From Ferruginibacter sp. (GTDB lineage Bacteria > Bacteroidota > Bacteroidia > Chitinophagales > Chitinophagaceae), in assembly GCA_013141435.1 (NCBI GenBank), contig JABFQZ010000032.1, forward strand, positions 1 through 64,000: DNA of 64,000 nucleotides, in the 5' to 3' direction. Shown piece by piece: positions 54,641-63,931 of this stretch. The position numbers and the translations under genes are program-made. Below the pieces are notes generated by a model. The model made no database searches. It worked only from the letters and a program-made list of their open reading frames with translations, and had not been told where the DNA came from. Each line of letters starts with the position of its first letter. Positions within the stretch are counted from its first letter, which is position 1.

Positions 54641-55402
54641 ATGATAGACACCCATTGCCACTTATACAATGAAGAATTTGATACTGATATTGATACAGTT
54701 ATAGAAAATGCATTTAAAAATAATGTTACAAAATTTTATTTGCCTGCCATTGATAGCACTTACATAGAGCGTATGAATTTATTAGAAAAAAAATATCGTA
54801 CAGCATGTTTTTCTATGGCTGGTTTACACCCTTGTTATGTAAAAGAAAATTATAAAGATGAGTTGGAGCAAATAAAATCGTTGTTGAAACACAGAAAGTT
54901 TTGTGGTATTGGCGAAACTGGTTTAGATTTTTATTGGGATAAAACTTTTGTAAAGCAACAATATGAGAGCTTACATGCACAAATTGAATTGGCACTAGAA
55001 AACGGTTTGCCGCTTATTTTACATACCAGAGACGCCACAGAAGAAACAATTGAAGTTGTAAAGAAATATGAAAATACAAACCTTACAGGTATTTTTCATT
55101 GCTTTGGTGGCTCATTGGAGCAAGCTAATAAAATTATAAACTTAGGGTTTTATTTAGGTATTGGAGGTGTTGTTACATATAAAAATGCAAGCTTAGCAAA
55201 AGTACTTGAAAATGTGGCTATGGAAAATATTGTACTAGAAACCGATGCACCATATTTAACACCAGTACCATTTAGGGGTAAACGAAATGAAAGCGGCTAC
55301 CTGAAATACATTGCTGAAAAAATTGCCGAAATAAAAAATATTTCGGTAGCTATGGTAGATGAAATAACTACACAAAATGCCGAAAAAATATTCGGCATAT
55401 AG
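54641..55402 (+). CDS. tatD: TatD-family metal-dependent DNase
   Basis: A 253-residue TIM-barrel hydrolase of the TatD type. The metal motif [13 protein letters not shown] starts the protein. [11 protein letters not shown] and [12 protein letters not shown] follow, then [25 protein letters not shown] and [19 protein letters not shown] near the end, all typical. Family members act as 3'-5' exonucleases on damaged DNA. The -7 box four bases upstream suggests a leaderless message. A tRNA-Ser gene follows about 36 bases after its stop. Confidence 0.94.
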   Translation: MIDTHCHLYNEEFDTDIDTVIENAFKNNVTKFYLPAIDSTYIERMNLLEKKYRTACFSMAGLHPCYVKENYKDELEQIKSLLKHRKFCGIGETGLDFYWDKTFVKQQYESLHAQIELALENGLPLILHTRDATEETIEVVKKYENTNLTGIFHCFGGSLEQANKIINLGFYLGIGGVVTYKNASLAKVLENVAMENIVLETDAPYLTPVPFRGKRNESGYLKYIAEKIAEIKNISVAMVDEITTQNAEKIFGI

Positions 55403-55414
55403 TTTTTGAAACAG

Positions 55415-55422
55415 TATTTTTG
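55415..55422 (+). promoter_or_regulatory. -7 box of tRNA-Ser
   Basis: TATTTTTG fits TAnnTTTG, 16 bases before the tRNA 5' end. A -33 element is not clear. Confidence 0.4.
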
Positions 55423-55438
55423 CACCTGAAAACAAATT

Positions 55439-55525
55439 GGAGACGTGTCCGAGTGGCTGAAGGAGCACGCCTGGAAAGTGTGTATATGGGTAACTGTATC
55501 GAGAGTTCGAATCTCTCCGTCTCCG
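55439..55525 (+). tRNA. tRNA-Ser (GGA)
   Basis: An 87-base type II tRNA with a long variable arm. The acceptor stem GGAGACG / CGTCTCC is perfect, the anticodon loop CTGGAAA gives anticodon GGA (Ser), and the T arm GAGAGTTCGAATCTCTC is standard. The discriminator is G and CCA is not encoded. Confidence 0.95.
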
Positions 55526-55565
55526 CTTCAAAAAATATTTTCTTGTACCTATAATCTTACATGTT

Positions 55566-56510
55566 ATGAAAAAACTATTAATTCTATTATTTGTTTTACC
55601 ATTTACTCTTTTTGCACAAAAAAACACCATACAACATACAGTTGTAGCCAAAGAAAGTTTTAGCAGCATTGGCCGCTTGTATAACATTAATGGTAGAGAG
55701 CTTGCCAATTTTAATAAAATAGATTATGAAAAAGGGTTAGCAATAGGTCAGGTATTGAATGTACCAGTAACCACAACTGCAAAAACCAATACTCCTGTAA
55801 CCATAAAAGAAAAAGTAGTGCCAGTAATTGTGCCCGAAAAACAAAAAGTGCAAACTACCACTTCGAATAATTCTATAGCAATAAAACATACAGTAGCTAA
55901 AAAAGAAACTTTATATGGGGTAAGCAAAATGTATAACACTACTGTAGCCGATATTAAAAAATGGAATAACTTAACAATTGATGCATTGAGCGAAGGTGCA
56001 GAAATTATAGTAGGCTATAAAGTTGGTGCTGCAGAAATTATAAAACAGCCAGATGCTAAAGTAGTTGCTAAAACTCCTGTAAAAGTAGTAGAGGAAGTAA
56101 AAGAAAAGCCAATTGTAAAAGAAGAGGCTGTTGTAAAAAAAGTTCCTATTGCTACTCCAAAGCCAGTAGTTGAGGCAAATATTGAAAATGAAGATGCTAA
56201 AGATTTTAAAGGAGGATATTTTAAATCTGATTTTGAAAATACAGGAATTACTGAGAATGGTACGGCTGGTATTTTTAAAAGTACTAGTGGCTGGGAAGAT
56301 GGAAAATATTATTGTTTGCATAACAACGCATCATCTGGTACAATAGTAAAAATAACTAATAAAGCAAATGGCAAATATGTATATGCAAAGGTGTTGGATT
56401 TAATGCCAGATTTAAAGCAAAACAATACTTTAAAAGTTAGAATAAGTAATGCGGCTGCAAATATTTTGGAAGCAGACTCAGGAAATTTTGAGTGTTCAAT
56501 TAATTATTAG
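55566..56510 (+). CDS. LysM protein with a C-terminal double-psi barrel domain
   Basis: A 314-residue exported protein. After the signal peptide (ending TLFAQK) come two LysM domains, near residues 23-66 (HTVVAKESFSSIGRLYNI) and 103-147 (HTVAKKETLYGVSKMYNT), which bind peptidoglycan. A valine/lysine/proline-rich linker follows, then a domain like RlpA double-psi barrels (GTAGIFKSTSGWEDGKYY, KITNKANGKYVYAKVLD, RISNAAA). It likely works on or near the cell wall; whether it is a lytic transglycosylase as RlpA is cannot be told. A terminator follows. Confidence 0.85.
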   Translation: MKKLLILLFVLPFTLFAQKNTIQHTVVAKESFSSIGRLYNINGRELANFNKIDYEKGLAIGQVLNVPVTTTAKTNTPVTIKEKVVPVIVPEKQKVQTTTSNNSIAIKHTVAKKETLYGVSKMYNTTVADIKKWNNLTIDALSEGAEIIVGYKVGAAEIIKQPDAKVVAKTPVKVVEEVKEKPIVKEEAVVKKVPIATPKPVVEANIENEDAKDFKGGYFKSDFENTGITENGTAGIFKSTSGWEDGKYYCLHNNASSGTIVKITNKANGKYVYAKVLDLMPDLKQNNTLKVRISNAAANILEADSGNFECSINY

Positions 56511-56570
56511 TAAAATTTATTTTTGCATTTAATACCATCATACTCTAATAAATTCTGATAAAAATAAATA

Positions 56571-56611
56571 AAAAACAGGCTATTTCAATAAAAATGAGAT
56601 AGCCTGTTTTT
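56571..56611. terminator. bidirectional terminator between LysM and acyl-CoA dehydrogenase genes
   Basis: AAAAACAGGCTATTTCA pairs with TGAGATAGCCTGTTTTT, with one G-T type pair. It has T runs on both strands and shares its AACAGGCT core with the terminator at 2684-2721. Confidence 0.8.
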
Positions 56612-56628
56612 ATAAGTTAAAAAGTATT

Positions 56629-58401
56629 TTATAAACTATACTTACCATCGGCACTTAATTTAGCAGCAATGCGCCTTCTGGCATCTTTGCTATTAAATGG
56701 AACCATTTTAGTAAAGCGTTTTAAACCTAACAACATCATACGTTGCTCATCGCCATCGGCAAATGCATTTATAGCTTCTTTACCTGCTTTGTTTACATTA
56801 TCTACAGCATCGTTTAGGTATACTTGCATCATATCTTTTTGTATTCTTACCGAGGCTTCTCCTTGCTTTTCGGTCATTTTTATTACACGTAGCAATGCAC
56901 TCTCTGCATGAAAAACTGCGATACTCATATCGGCAACATTCATTAATATTTCTTGCTCATCGCTTAGTTTTGTCATAAGTTTTTGCACAGCTGCACCTGC
57001 TACCATTAGTATGGCTTTTTTCATTTGCAAAACTGCTTTCTTCTCTGCTGCAAAAGCAGTTTCATCTTCATTTCCAAAATCTGGAATACTCATTAATTCT
57101 TTGCTTACTGCCATTGCTGGTCCCATTAAATCGAGCTTTCCTTTCATTGCCCTTTTTAGCAACATATCTACTGTAAGCAATCTATTTATTTCGTTTGTGC
57201 CTTCATATATTCTATTTATACGGCTATCTCTATAGGCACGGCTTATCATATATTCATCGCTAAAACCATTGCCACCATGTATTTGCACTCCTTCATCTAC
57301 TATCAAATCCAACACTTCGCTACCATCTACTTTTAGCATAGCACATTCTATTGCAAATTCTTCGGCGGCTATTAATAATGCATCTGCAAAACTTTTACCT
57401 TCATTCTCCATTTCGGTTTCTTTATCATCTATCCATTTGCTAGTACGATATAAAGCACTTTCGCTTACCCATACCCTTGTGGCACACTCTGCAAGCTTAT
57501 GTTTTATAGCGCCAAAATTGGCAATTGGAGTTTTAAATTGCTCTCTTGTATTAGCATATTGTATTGTAGCACTTAACGCCATTTTTGCACCACCTAATGC
57601 AGCAGCGCATAATTTTAGCCTGCCAATATTTAAAATATTAAAGGCAATAATATGCCCTTTACCAATTTCGCCAAGTAGGTTTTCTACAGGTACTTTGCAA
57701 TCTTGAAAATATAATTGCACAGTGGAAGAGCCTTTGATACCCATTTTATGTTCTTCTGGTCCTTGTGTAAATCCTTCAAAACCCCTTTCTATAATAAACG
57801 TAGAAAATTTATCTCCATCAATTTTTGCAAAAACGGTATAAACATCTGCAAATCCACCATTGGTTATCCAACATTTTTGCCCATTCAAAATATAATTTTT
57901 TCCATCTGCCGAAAGTACAGCCGATGTTTTGGCACTCAAAGCATCGCTGCCACTATTTGGCTCCGTAAGCCCATAAGCTCCTTTCCACTCTCCACTGCTA
58001 AGTTTTGGTATGTATTTTTTCTTTTGCTCATCTGTACCAAAATATAATATTGGTAAAGTACCAATGCCTGTATGTGCTGCTACTGCTACACTAAAAGAAT
58101 TGCCACCACCTAGGCTTTCATTTACTAATGTAGCAGTTATAAAATCTTTACCAAGTCCACCTAAATCTTCGGGTGTAGATGCTCCTAAAAGTCCTTGTTC
58201 TCCTGCTTTTACTAATAGCGATGGCATTAAACCTGGTTCTAATTTATCTATCCTATCTACAACAGGCAACACCTCGGTTTCTAAAAACTGCTGGCACATT
58301 TCTTTTACCATTAGTTGCTCTTCGTTAAAATCTTCTGGTGTAAATGTATCGTTTGCTATGCTTTCTTTAATTAAAAATTCGCCTCCTTTTAAAGTACTCA
58401 T
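56629..58401 (-). CDS. acyl-CoA dehydrogenase
   Basis: A 590-residue flavoenzyme that introduces the first double bond in fatty acid oxidation. The FAD and substrate region has AYGLTEPNSGSDALS, KCWITNGGFAD and MGIKGSSTVQL. The catalytic glutamate is in RIYEGTNEINR, in the C-terminal helical domain. It is about 200 residues longer than short-chain enzymes, like very-long-chain types with an extra helical C-terminal domain. The ATG at 58401 is preferred; the tracked start adds 24 residues with no matching motif. It lies downstream of a MarR gene and is likely controlled by it. Confidence 0.92.
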   Translation of the reverse strand: MSTLKGGEFLIKESIANDTFTPEDFNEEQLMVKEMCQQFLETEVLPVVDRIDKLEPGLMPSLLVKAGEQGLLGASTPEDLGGLGKDFITATLVNESLGGGNSFSVAVAAHTGIGTLPILYFGTDEQKKKYIPKLSSGEWKGAYGLTEPNSGSDALSAKTSAVLSADGKNYILNGQKCWITNGGFADVYTVFAKIDGDKFSTFIIERGFEGFTQGPEEHKMGIKGSSTVQLYFQDCKVPVENLLGEIGKGHIIAFNILNIGRLKLCAAALGGAKMALSATIQYANTREQFKTPIANFGAIKHKLAECATRVWVSESALYRTSKWIDDKETEMENEGKSFADALLIAAEEFAIECAMLKVDGSEVLDLIVDEGVQIHGGNGFSDEYMISRAYRDSRINRIYEGTNEINRLLTVDMLLKRAMKGKLDLMGPAMAVSKELMSIPDFGNEDETAFAAEKKAVLQMKKAILMVAGAAVQKLMTKLSDEQEILMNVADMSIAVFHAESALLRVIKMTEKQGEASVRIQKDMMQVYLNDAVDNVNKAGKEAINAFADGDEQRMMLLGLKRFTKMVPFNSKDARRRIAAKLSADGKYSL

Positions 58402-58426
58402 TTTTGTAGTTTTTATAGTTATAATA

Positions 58427-58870
58427 TTAGTTAGAAAGATTGTCGTAAACTGTTTGCAAAACTTCTTTTGCAATTTCTATTTGCCCATTTGTAACGCCTA
58501 TCAAAGCTTCATTTAGAGTTTGATTTGCTACTTCCATACTTAATTCTTGCAAATTTTTAGCCTCAGTAGTAATGCACACTTTATTTATTCTTCTATCTGC
58601 TTTATCGGCCATTCGCTTTACAAGCCCTAGTTTTTCTAAATTATCTACAAGCCTTGTAATGCTTGGTTTGTCTCTAAAAGTAGCATCACACAATTGTTGT
58701 TGGCTAAGCCCATCTTGTTTCCATAAATGATACAATACGCTCCATTGCTCAATAGTTATTTCTATACCTGCCAGTTTAAAATTCTTTTGCAGGCGTCGTG
58801 CAATAGCCGTACTTGCTTTGCCAGTAATAAAACTGTATAATTCTCCTTTTTTAAATTGGTTGTTTGGCAT
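58427..58870 (-). CDS. MarR-family regulator
   Basis: A 147-residue winged-helix regulator. The core is VLYHLWKQDGLSQQQLCDAT, RDKPSITRLVDNLEKLGLV and KRMADKADRRINKVCITTE, typical of MarR. It likely senses an acyl-CoA or other hydrophobic ligand and represses itself and the acyl-CoA dehydrogenase gene 25 bases downstream. A 24-bp perfect palindrome overlaps its own start codon. Confidence 0.9.
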   Translation of the reverse strand: MPNNQFKKGELYSFITGKASTAIARRLQKNFKLAGIEITIEQWSVLYHLWKQDGLSQQQLCDATFRDKPSITRLVDNLEKLGLVKRMADKADRRINKVCITTEAKNLQELSMEVANQTLNEALIGVTNGQIEIAKEVLQTVYDNLSN

Positions 58871-58892
58871 ATAGTTGTTTAAACAACTATAT
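58869..58892. promoter_or_regulatory. 24-bp palindrome, candidate MarR operator
   Basis: ATATAGTTGTTTAAACAACTATAT is a perfect palindrome whose left end overlaps the ATG of the MarR gene (58870-58868). A near -7 box (TACCTTTA on the minus strand) is just beyond its right end. Binding there would block both transcription and translation start, which suggests autoregulation. Confidence 0.6.
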
Positions 58893-58987
58893 AAAGGTAA
58901 GAAATGATTTTTAATTTTAAAAAAAACTTTTATTTTTTATTTTTTTTTTGAGATAATAGAGTTAAATGGCTTGCAAAATCAAATCGT

Positions 58988-58995
58988 TATATTTG
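58988..58995 (+). promoter_or_regulatory. -7 box directly before pheS
   Basis: TATATTTG fits TAnnTTTG and ends four bases before the pheS ATG at 59000. The message would start at or near the start codon. Confidence 0.45.
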
Positions 58996-58999
58996 CAGC

Positions 59000-60028
59000 A
59001 TGGAAAATTTGCGTTTACTAATAGAGAAATATAAAGCAGAAATAAAAGCAGAAAACCCTTTGGATACTGAGGGAATAGAAAACTTTAGAATAAAGTATTT
59101 GGGCACAAAAGGGTTGGTAAAAACCATAATGGGCGAAATGAAAAATGTGGCAGTAGAAAACAAAAAGGAAGCTGGCCAACTGCTAAATGAATTTAAGGTA
59201 TTTGTAGAAGAAAAATTTGCATCGTTTGAAAATGTAGATACAGAAAACGAGCAGAAAAAAAATATTGATTTTGACCTTACCTTACCAGGTACACCATTGC
59301 CACTTGGCACAAGGCATCCTATTAGTATTGTAAAAAATAAAATAATTTCAATCTTTAATACACTTGGATTTGCAGTGGCTGAAGGTCCTGAAATGGAAGA
59401 CGATTTTCATAATTTTTCGGCTTTAAACTTACCCGAAAATCATCCTGCTAGAGATATGCAGGATACATTTTATATATCTCAAAACCCAGACTGGCTCTTA
59501 CGTACACACACTAGTAGTGTGCAAATAAGAGAAATGCAAAAAGGCAATTTGCCACTACGTATTATTTGCCCTGGCAGGGTTTTTAGAAACGAAACCATAA
59601 GTGCAAGAGCTCATTGTTTTTTTAATCAGGTAGAAGGGTTATACATTGCCGAAAATGTTTCGTTTGCCGACCTTAAACAAACACTGTATTTTTTTGTAAC
59701 CGAAATGTTTGGTGCCGATGTAAAAGTACGGTTTCGTCCATCTTATTTTCCTTTTACAGAACCTAGTGCCGAAATGGATATTAGTTGTTTGATATGCGAA
59801 GGAAAGGGTTGTAATGTTTGTAAAAAAACGGGCTGGGTAGAAATTTTGGGCTGTGGTATGGTGCATCCTAAAGTATTGGAAAATTGTGGTATAGATAGCA
59901 ATAAATATACTGGCTTTGCATTTGGAATGGGAATAGAGAGAATAACTATGCTTGGTTATCAAATAAAAGATTTACGTTTATTTAGCGAAAACGATTTGCG
60001 CTTTTTAAAACAATTTGAATCGGCTTAA
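59000..60028 (+). CDS. pheS: phenylalanine-tRNA ligase subunit alpha
   Basis: A 342-residue class II synthetase subunit. It joins phenylalanine to tRNA-Phe with the beta subunit, which is not in the window. Motif 2 is RVFRNETISARAHCFFNQVEG, preceded by LLRTHTSSVQIREM. GFAFGMGIERITMLGY is motif 3. The N-terminal helical arm (KIKAENPLDTE-like) binds tRNA. The -7 box four bases upstream of the ATG suggests a leaderless message. Three genes follow in the same direction with short gaps and may be cotranscribed. Confidence 0.95.
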   Translation: MENLRLLIEKYKAEIKAENPLDTEGIENFRIKYLGTKGLVKTIMGEMKNVAVENKKEAGQLLNEFKVFVEEKFASFENVDTENEQKKNIDFDLTLPGTPLPLGTRHPISIVKNKIISIFNTLGFAVAEGPEMEDDFHNFSALNLPENHPARDMQDTFYISQNPDWLLRTHTSSVQIREMQKGNLPLRIICPGRVFRNETISARAHCFFNQVEGLYIAENVSFADLKQTLYFFVTEMFGADVKVRFRPSYFPFTEPSAEMDISCLICEGKGCNVCKKTGWVEILGCGMVHPKVLENCGIDSNKYTGFAFGMGIERITMLGYQIKDLRLFSENDLRFLKQFESA

Positions 60029-60041
60029 TTTATTTTAAAAA

Positions 60042-60884
60042 ATGATAAAAAACATTTGTGTAGCTGGCGCAGGTACAATGGGTAGTGGTATTGCATTGTG
60101 TGCTGCACAAAACAATTTTGTAGTAGTACTTTTTGATACAAACCAAAATGGTATTGAAAATGCAAAAAATACTATCACAAAAAATCTTAATTTTCTTTTA
60201 GCAAAAGAAAAAATTTCGGTTGAAGAAAAAGAAATTATTTACAATCGTATTTTATTTACTACAAATATAAATGATTGTGTAGGCGATGTGGTAATAGAAG
60301 CAATTGTAGAAAATATTGAAATAAAAGAAACCCTGTATAAAACCATTGCATCAATAAATAATGCTAACACTATATTAGCAAGCAATACTTCATCTCTTTC
60401 AATATCGGCTATACAAAAAAATATCGAGCATCCACAGAGAGTGTGCGGTATGCATTTTTTTAATCCTGCACATATTATGAAATTGGTAGAAGTTGTAGCA
60501 GGTGAGCAAACATCCGAAAATACAATTAAAAGCATTTTTAACTTATGTTTACAATTAAAAAAGCAACCTGTTATTTGCAAAGATGCACCAGGTTTTATTG
60601 TAAACAGAGTAGCTCGACATTATTATTTAGAAGCTATGCATATTGCAAGTACGCAAAATATAGCTATTGAAAATATTGATGCATTATTGGAAAATGTAGG
60701 TTTTAAAATGGGTCCTTTTAAATTAATGGATTTAATAGGGTTAGATGTTAATTATGCGGTATCAAAATCAATATATGCAGCGTTTGATAATAACCTACGT
60801 TTTGCTCCGGCAGCCTTACAAGCACAAAAAGTAACCGAAGGTAAATTAGGGAAAAAATCTGGAGAGGGATTTTATAAATACTAA
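60042..60884 (+). CDS. 3-hydroxyacyl-CoA dehydrogenase
   Basis: A 280-residue NAD-dependent enzyme that oxidises 3-hydroxyacyl-CoA or reduces acetoacetyl-CoA. The Rossmann motif AGAGTMGSGIALCAAQN starts the protein. SNTSSLSISAI and GMHFFNPAHIMKLVEVV hold catalytic residues (His), and DAPGFIVNRVARHYYLEAM follows. Length matches the short stand-alone type (HBDH). It is 14 bases after pheS. Confidence 0.92.
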   Translation: MIKNICVAGAGTMGSGIALCAAQNNFVVVLFDTNQNGIENAKNTITKNLNFLLAKEKISVEEKEIIYNRILFTTNINDCVGDVVIEAIVENIEIKETLYKTIASINNANTILASNTSSLSISAIQKNIEHPQRVCGMHFFNPAHIMKLVEVVAGEQTSENTIKSIFNLCLQLKKQPVICKDAPGFIVNRVARHYYLEAMHIASTQNIAIENIDALLENVGFKMGPFKLMDLIGLDVNYAVSKSIYAAFDNNLRFAPAALQAQKVTEGKLGKKSGEGFYKY

Positions 60885-60894
60885 AATATTATAG

Positions 60895-61890
60895 ATGATA
60901 TTAGTAACTGGTGGCGCAGGTTTGGTAGGCAATGAACTTATAAAGCAACTATTAGCACAAGGCAAAAAAGTAAAAGCAATTTACAATAAAACAGCTCTTG
61001 CTTTTTCCGAATCCGAAAATTTAACTTCGGCTAAATGCGATATTTTAGATGTGTGTACCTTGGGTGAGGTGATGCAAGGTGTAACAGAAGTGTATCATTG
61101 TGCAGCCATAGTTTCGTTTGCTCCAAAAGATGCAAAAAAATTATATAAAATAAATGTAGAAGGCACTGCAAATATTGTAAATGCCTGCTTAGTTGCTGGA
61201 GTAAACAAGCTTGTGTATGTAAGCTCAGTAGCATCGCTTGGGCGTATAAGACCTGGGCAAATGGTAAACGAAACCATGCAATGGACCGAAGAAACAAGCA
61301 ACAGCAAATACGGACATAGCAAATATTTAGCCGAAATGGAAGTGTGGCGTGGCATTGCCGAAGGGCTTAATGCAGTAATAGTAAACCCTGTAATAATTTT
61401 GGGTGCAGGTAATTGGAATGAAGGCTCTTCAAAATTATTCAAATCGGTTTACGAAGGGTTTCCTTGGTACAGTACCGGTACATCAGGTTTTGTAGGTGTG
61501 GTGGATGTAGCCGCTGCAATGATACAATTAATGCAAAGTAAAATTACTGCTGAGCGGTTTATTTTATCTGCCGAAAATACAAGCTACCAATATATTTTAA
61601 ATTGTATTGCAAAAGGATTTAATAAAAAATTACCTTCTAAAAAAGTTACTCCTCTGCTTGCTGCATTTACTTGGCGTTTAGAAGCAATAAAAAGTTTTTT
61701 TACAAAATCTAATCCGCTAATTACAAAAGAAACAGCTGCTACATCATTAGCACATGTGCAATTTGATAATAGTAAGTTATTAAATTTTTTACCCACATTT
61801 AAGTACAATAATTTGAATAATATTATTATAGAAAGTTGTAAAATATTCCAACAAAAAATTAACAATGATTCTGCTAATTTTGTAAAATGA
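60895..61890 (+). CDS. NAD-dependent epimerase/dehydratase family protein
   Basis: A 331-residue short-chain dehydrogenase of the extended type. The N terminus has LVTGGAGLVGNELI; HCAAIVSFAPKD and YVSSVASLG follow; the catalytic pair is in YGHSKYLAEMEVWR. It resembles dihydroflavonol 4-reductase-like proteins of bacteria, whose substrates are not known. It starts 11 bases after the 3-hydroxyacyl-CoA dehydrogenase gene and overlaps the next gene by four bases. Confidence 0.88.
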   Translation: MILVTGGAGLVGNELIKQLLAQGKKVKAIYNKTALAFSESENLTSAKCDILDVCTLGEVMQGVTEVYHCAAIVSFAPKDAKKLYKINVEGTANIVNACLVAGVNKLVYVSSVASLGRIRPGQMVNETMQWTEETSNSKYGHSKYLAEMEVWRGIAEGLNAVIVNPVIILGAGNWNEGSSKLFKSVYEGFPWYSTGTSGFVGVVDVAAAMIQLMQSKITAERFILSAENTSYQYILNCIAKGFNKKLPSKKVTPLLAAFTWRLEAIKSFFTKSNPLITKETAATSLAHVQFDNSKLLNFLPTFKYNNLNNIIIESCKIFQQKINNDSANFVK

Positions 61891-62981
61891 AATTAAAATT
61901 AATTTTACTACTTTTTGTATCTGCTTTTCATTTTACTTATACTAATGCACAATCCTACTTTACCATTACTGGAAAAGTGGTAAATGATAGCAATAGCTTA
62001 CCAATGGCTGCAGCATCGGTATTTGCACAAAACACAACTCTTGGTACAGTAACGGATAACGAAGGAAATTTTAAACTTACTTTACCAAACGGTGGATACG
62101 ATTTAATAATCAGCTTTACAGGTTTTGTTACCGAAAGTGTAAGAATATCTGCAAATGATATTACTGAAAAAATACAAATTAAACTTAAAGAAAAAAACAA
62201 AAATTTAGAATCTGTAGCCATAATATCTACCAATGAGGTAAAAGATGGGTTTGCAAAATATGGTACATTTTTTAAAGACGAATTTATTGGCAACTCTACC
62301 AATAGCGAATTTTGTAGTATTCAAAATATAGATGTATTACATTTCTTTTTTAGTAAAAAGAAAAATAAATTAAAAGTGACAGCAACGGCGCCATTAATAA
62401 TTAAAAATAATGCACTTGGGTATATTATAAAATACGAGTTAGATTCATTTATACATGAATTTAAAACAGAAACCACTGCTTATACAGGCTATCCTTTATT
62501 TGAAAATATGGAAGGAGATAGTGCTCAAATGCAGCAATGGTATAATACACGGCAAGAGGCATACAAAGGATCGATGTTGCATTTTATGCGTAGTATTTAC
62601 AACAAAAATTTAATTGAGCAAGCTTTTGAAATACAATTTGTAGTAAATGTAATGGGCAAAAGCGAAGGCATAAAACTGAAAGATATTTACCCAGCACTAA
62701 ATTATAGCAAAGATGATAGTGCTCAGTTGGTAGAAATTTTACCTAATCAGAATAACCTTGCAATATTATATTATGCTGCAAAACCCAGTGCAAAATATTT
62801 AAAAGAAAACCCCGACGAGTTTAAAGAATTTAAGCTTTCGCAGCTTAACTTTAAACCTGGCGAAAGTATTGTTATAGAACAAAATGGATTTTTTTATAAC
62901 CAAAATGATATAACAACAACTGGATATTGGGCTTGGGATAAAATGGCAGAGTTACTGCCTTATGATTATATTGAAAGGTAA
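61887..62981 (+). CDS. exported protein with a carboxypeptidase-like regulatory domain
   Basis: A 364-residue protein with a signal peptide (ending TNAQS). The first 90 residues are a CarboxypepD_reg-like domain (TITGKVVNDSNSLPMAAASV, then GTVTDNEGNFKLTLPNGGYD), as seen at the N terminus of many Bacteroidota surface proteins and TonB-dependent receptors. No receptor barrel follows. The rest is a mixed domain that I do not recognise (EGDSAQMQQWYNTRQEAY). It overlaps the epimerase gene by ATGA. Confidence 0.8.
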   Translation: MKLKLILLLFVSAFHFTYTNAQSYFTITGKVVNDSNSLPMAAASVFAQNTTLGTVTDNEGNFKLTLPNGGYDLIISFTGFVTESVRISANDITEKIQIKLKEKNKNLESVAIISTNEVKDGFAKYGTFFKDEFIGNSTNSEFCSIQNIDVLHFFFSKKKNKLKVTATAPLIIKNNALGYIIKYELDSFIHEFKTETTAYTGYPLFENMEGDSAQMQQWYNTRQEAYKGSMLHFMRSIYNKNLIEQAFEIQFVVNVMGKSEGIKLKDIYPALNYSKDDSAQLVEILPNQNNLAILYYAAKPSAKYLKENPDEFKEFKLSQLNFKPGESIVIEQNGFFYNQNDITTTGYWAWDKMAELLPYDYIER

Positions 62982-62986
62982 AAAAA

Positions 62987-63931
62987 TTACCCTTTCATTA
63001 CTTTATCCCAAAGAGCAGGTATTCTTTTTATCCAAATCATTTCTCTTTTTACCACACTTGCTTCTTGAGCAGGTGCACCCCAGTAAGTTTTATTACCTTC
63101 TAAATTGCCACCTACGCCTGTACGCCCAAGTAATACAGCGTTTTCGCCAATAGTTAATGTTTTATTTATTATACAACCTCCCCAAATTGTTACCCCATTT
63201 TTAATAGTAACACAGCCAGCAATTACTGCATTGGCTGCCACCAAACAATTTTTTCCAAAGACTGTATCATGCCCTACATGTATCATATTATCAAATCGGG
63301 TACCTTTACCCAAAATAGTATCATGGCTCACTCCTCTATCAATGGTACAATTTGCACCAATTTCTACATCATCTTCTATTACAACTCTACCACAACTTGG
63401 CATTTTTTTGTACCAAACCTCTCTATCTTTTTTTGTATTGTAATAAAAAGCATCGCTACCAATTACAGTACCAGCTTGTATTACCACATTGTTGCCAATT
63501 ATACAATGGTCTAAAATTGTTACGTGTGGGTGTATTATACAATTAGTGCCTATTGTAACATTATTACCTACAAAAGCTGTTGGGTAAATAATTGTATTGG
63601 CTCCAATTTTATTTGAATTTATGGTTTCTGTAGCTTGTACAAAAGGCCTAAAATGTTGTACAATTTTACAATACGCATCAAAAGGAGTATCGGTTACCAA
63701 AATTGTTTTGCCTTCCGGAAAATTGTTAATTTCCTTATTTATAATTATAAATGTAGCAGCACTATTTAAGCATGTATCATAATATTTTGGATGATCTACA
63801 AAAACCAAATCGCCTTGTTCTACCTTATGCAATTCGTTTATACCAAGTGCTTGTGCACTTTTATTGCCTATTACTTTTGCAGAAATTAAATTTGCAATTG
63901 TTTCAATATTTACTGGTGTTTCAAATTTCAT
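62987..63931 (-). CDS. LpxD-like acyltransferase
   Basis: A 314-residue left-handed beta-helix acyltransferase of the UDP-3-O-acylglucosamine N-acyltransferase type. The N-terminal domain (INELHKVEQGDLVFVDHPKY) binds UDP-GlcNAc in LpxD. The hexapeptide repeats run from about residue 100 to 260 (GANTIIYPTAFVGNNVTIG; IHVGHDTVFGKNCLVAANA, with the catalytic His in MIHVGHD). The C terminus is shorter than in lipid A enzymes. It may be a second LpxD or a related sugar acyltransferase. It is the downstream partner of a gene cut by the window end; the two overlap by four bases. Confidence 0.82.
   Translation of the reverse strand: MKFETPVNIETIANLISAKVIGNKSAQALGINELHKVEQGDLVFVDHPKYYDTCLNSAATFIIINKEINNFPEGKTILVTDTPFDAYCKIVQHFRPFVQATETINSNKIGANTIIYPTAFVGNNVTIGTNCIIHPHVTILDHCIIGNNVVIQAGTVIGSDAFYYNTKKDREVWYKKMPSCGRVVIEDDVEIGANCTIDRGVSHDTILGKGTRFDNMIHVGHDTVFGKNCLVAANAVIAGCVTIKNGVTIWGGCIINKTLTIGENAVLLGRTGVGGNLEGNKTYWGAPAQEASVVKREMIWIKRIPALWDKVMKG

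Noticed and set aside
57269-57706. 145-residue plus-strand ORF
   Set aside because: It is antisense to the acyl-CoA dehydrogenase gene and has no recognisable domain.
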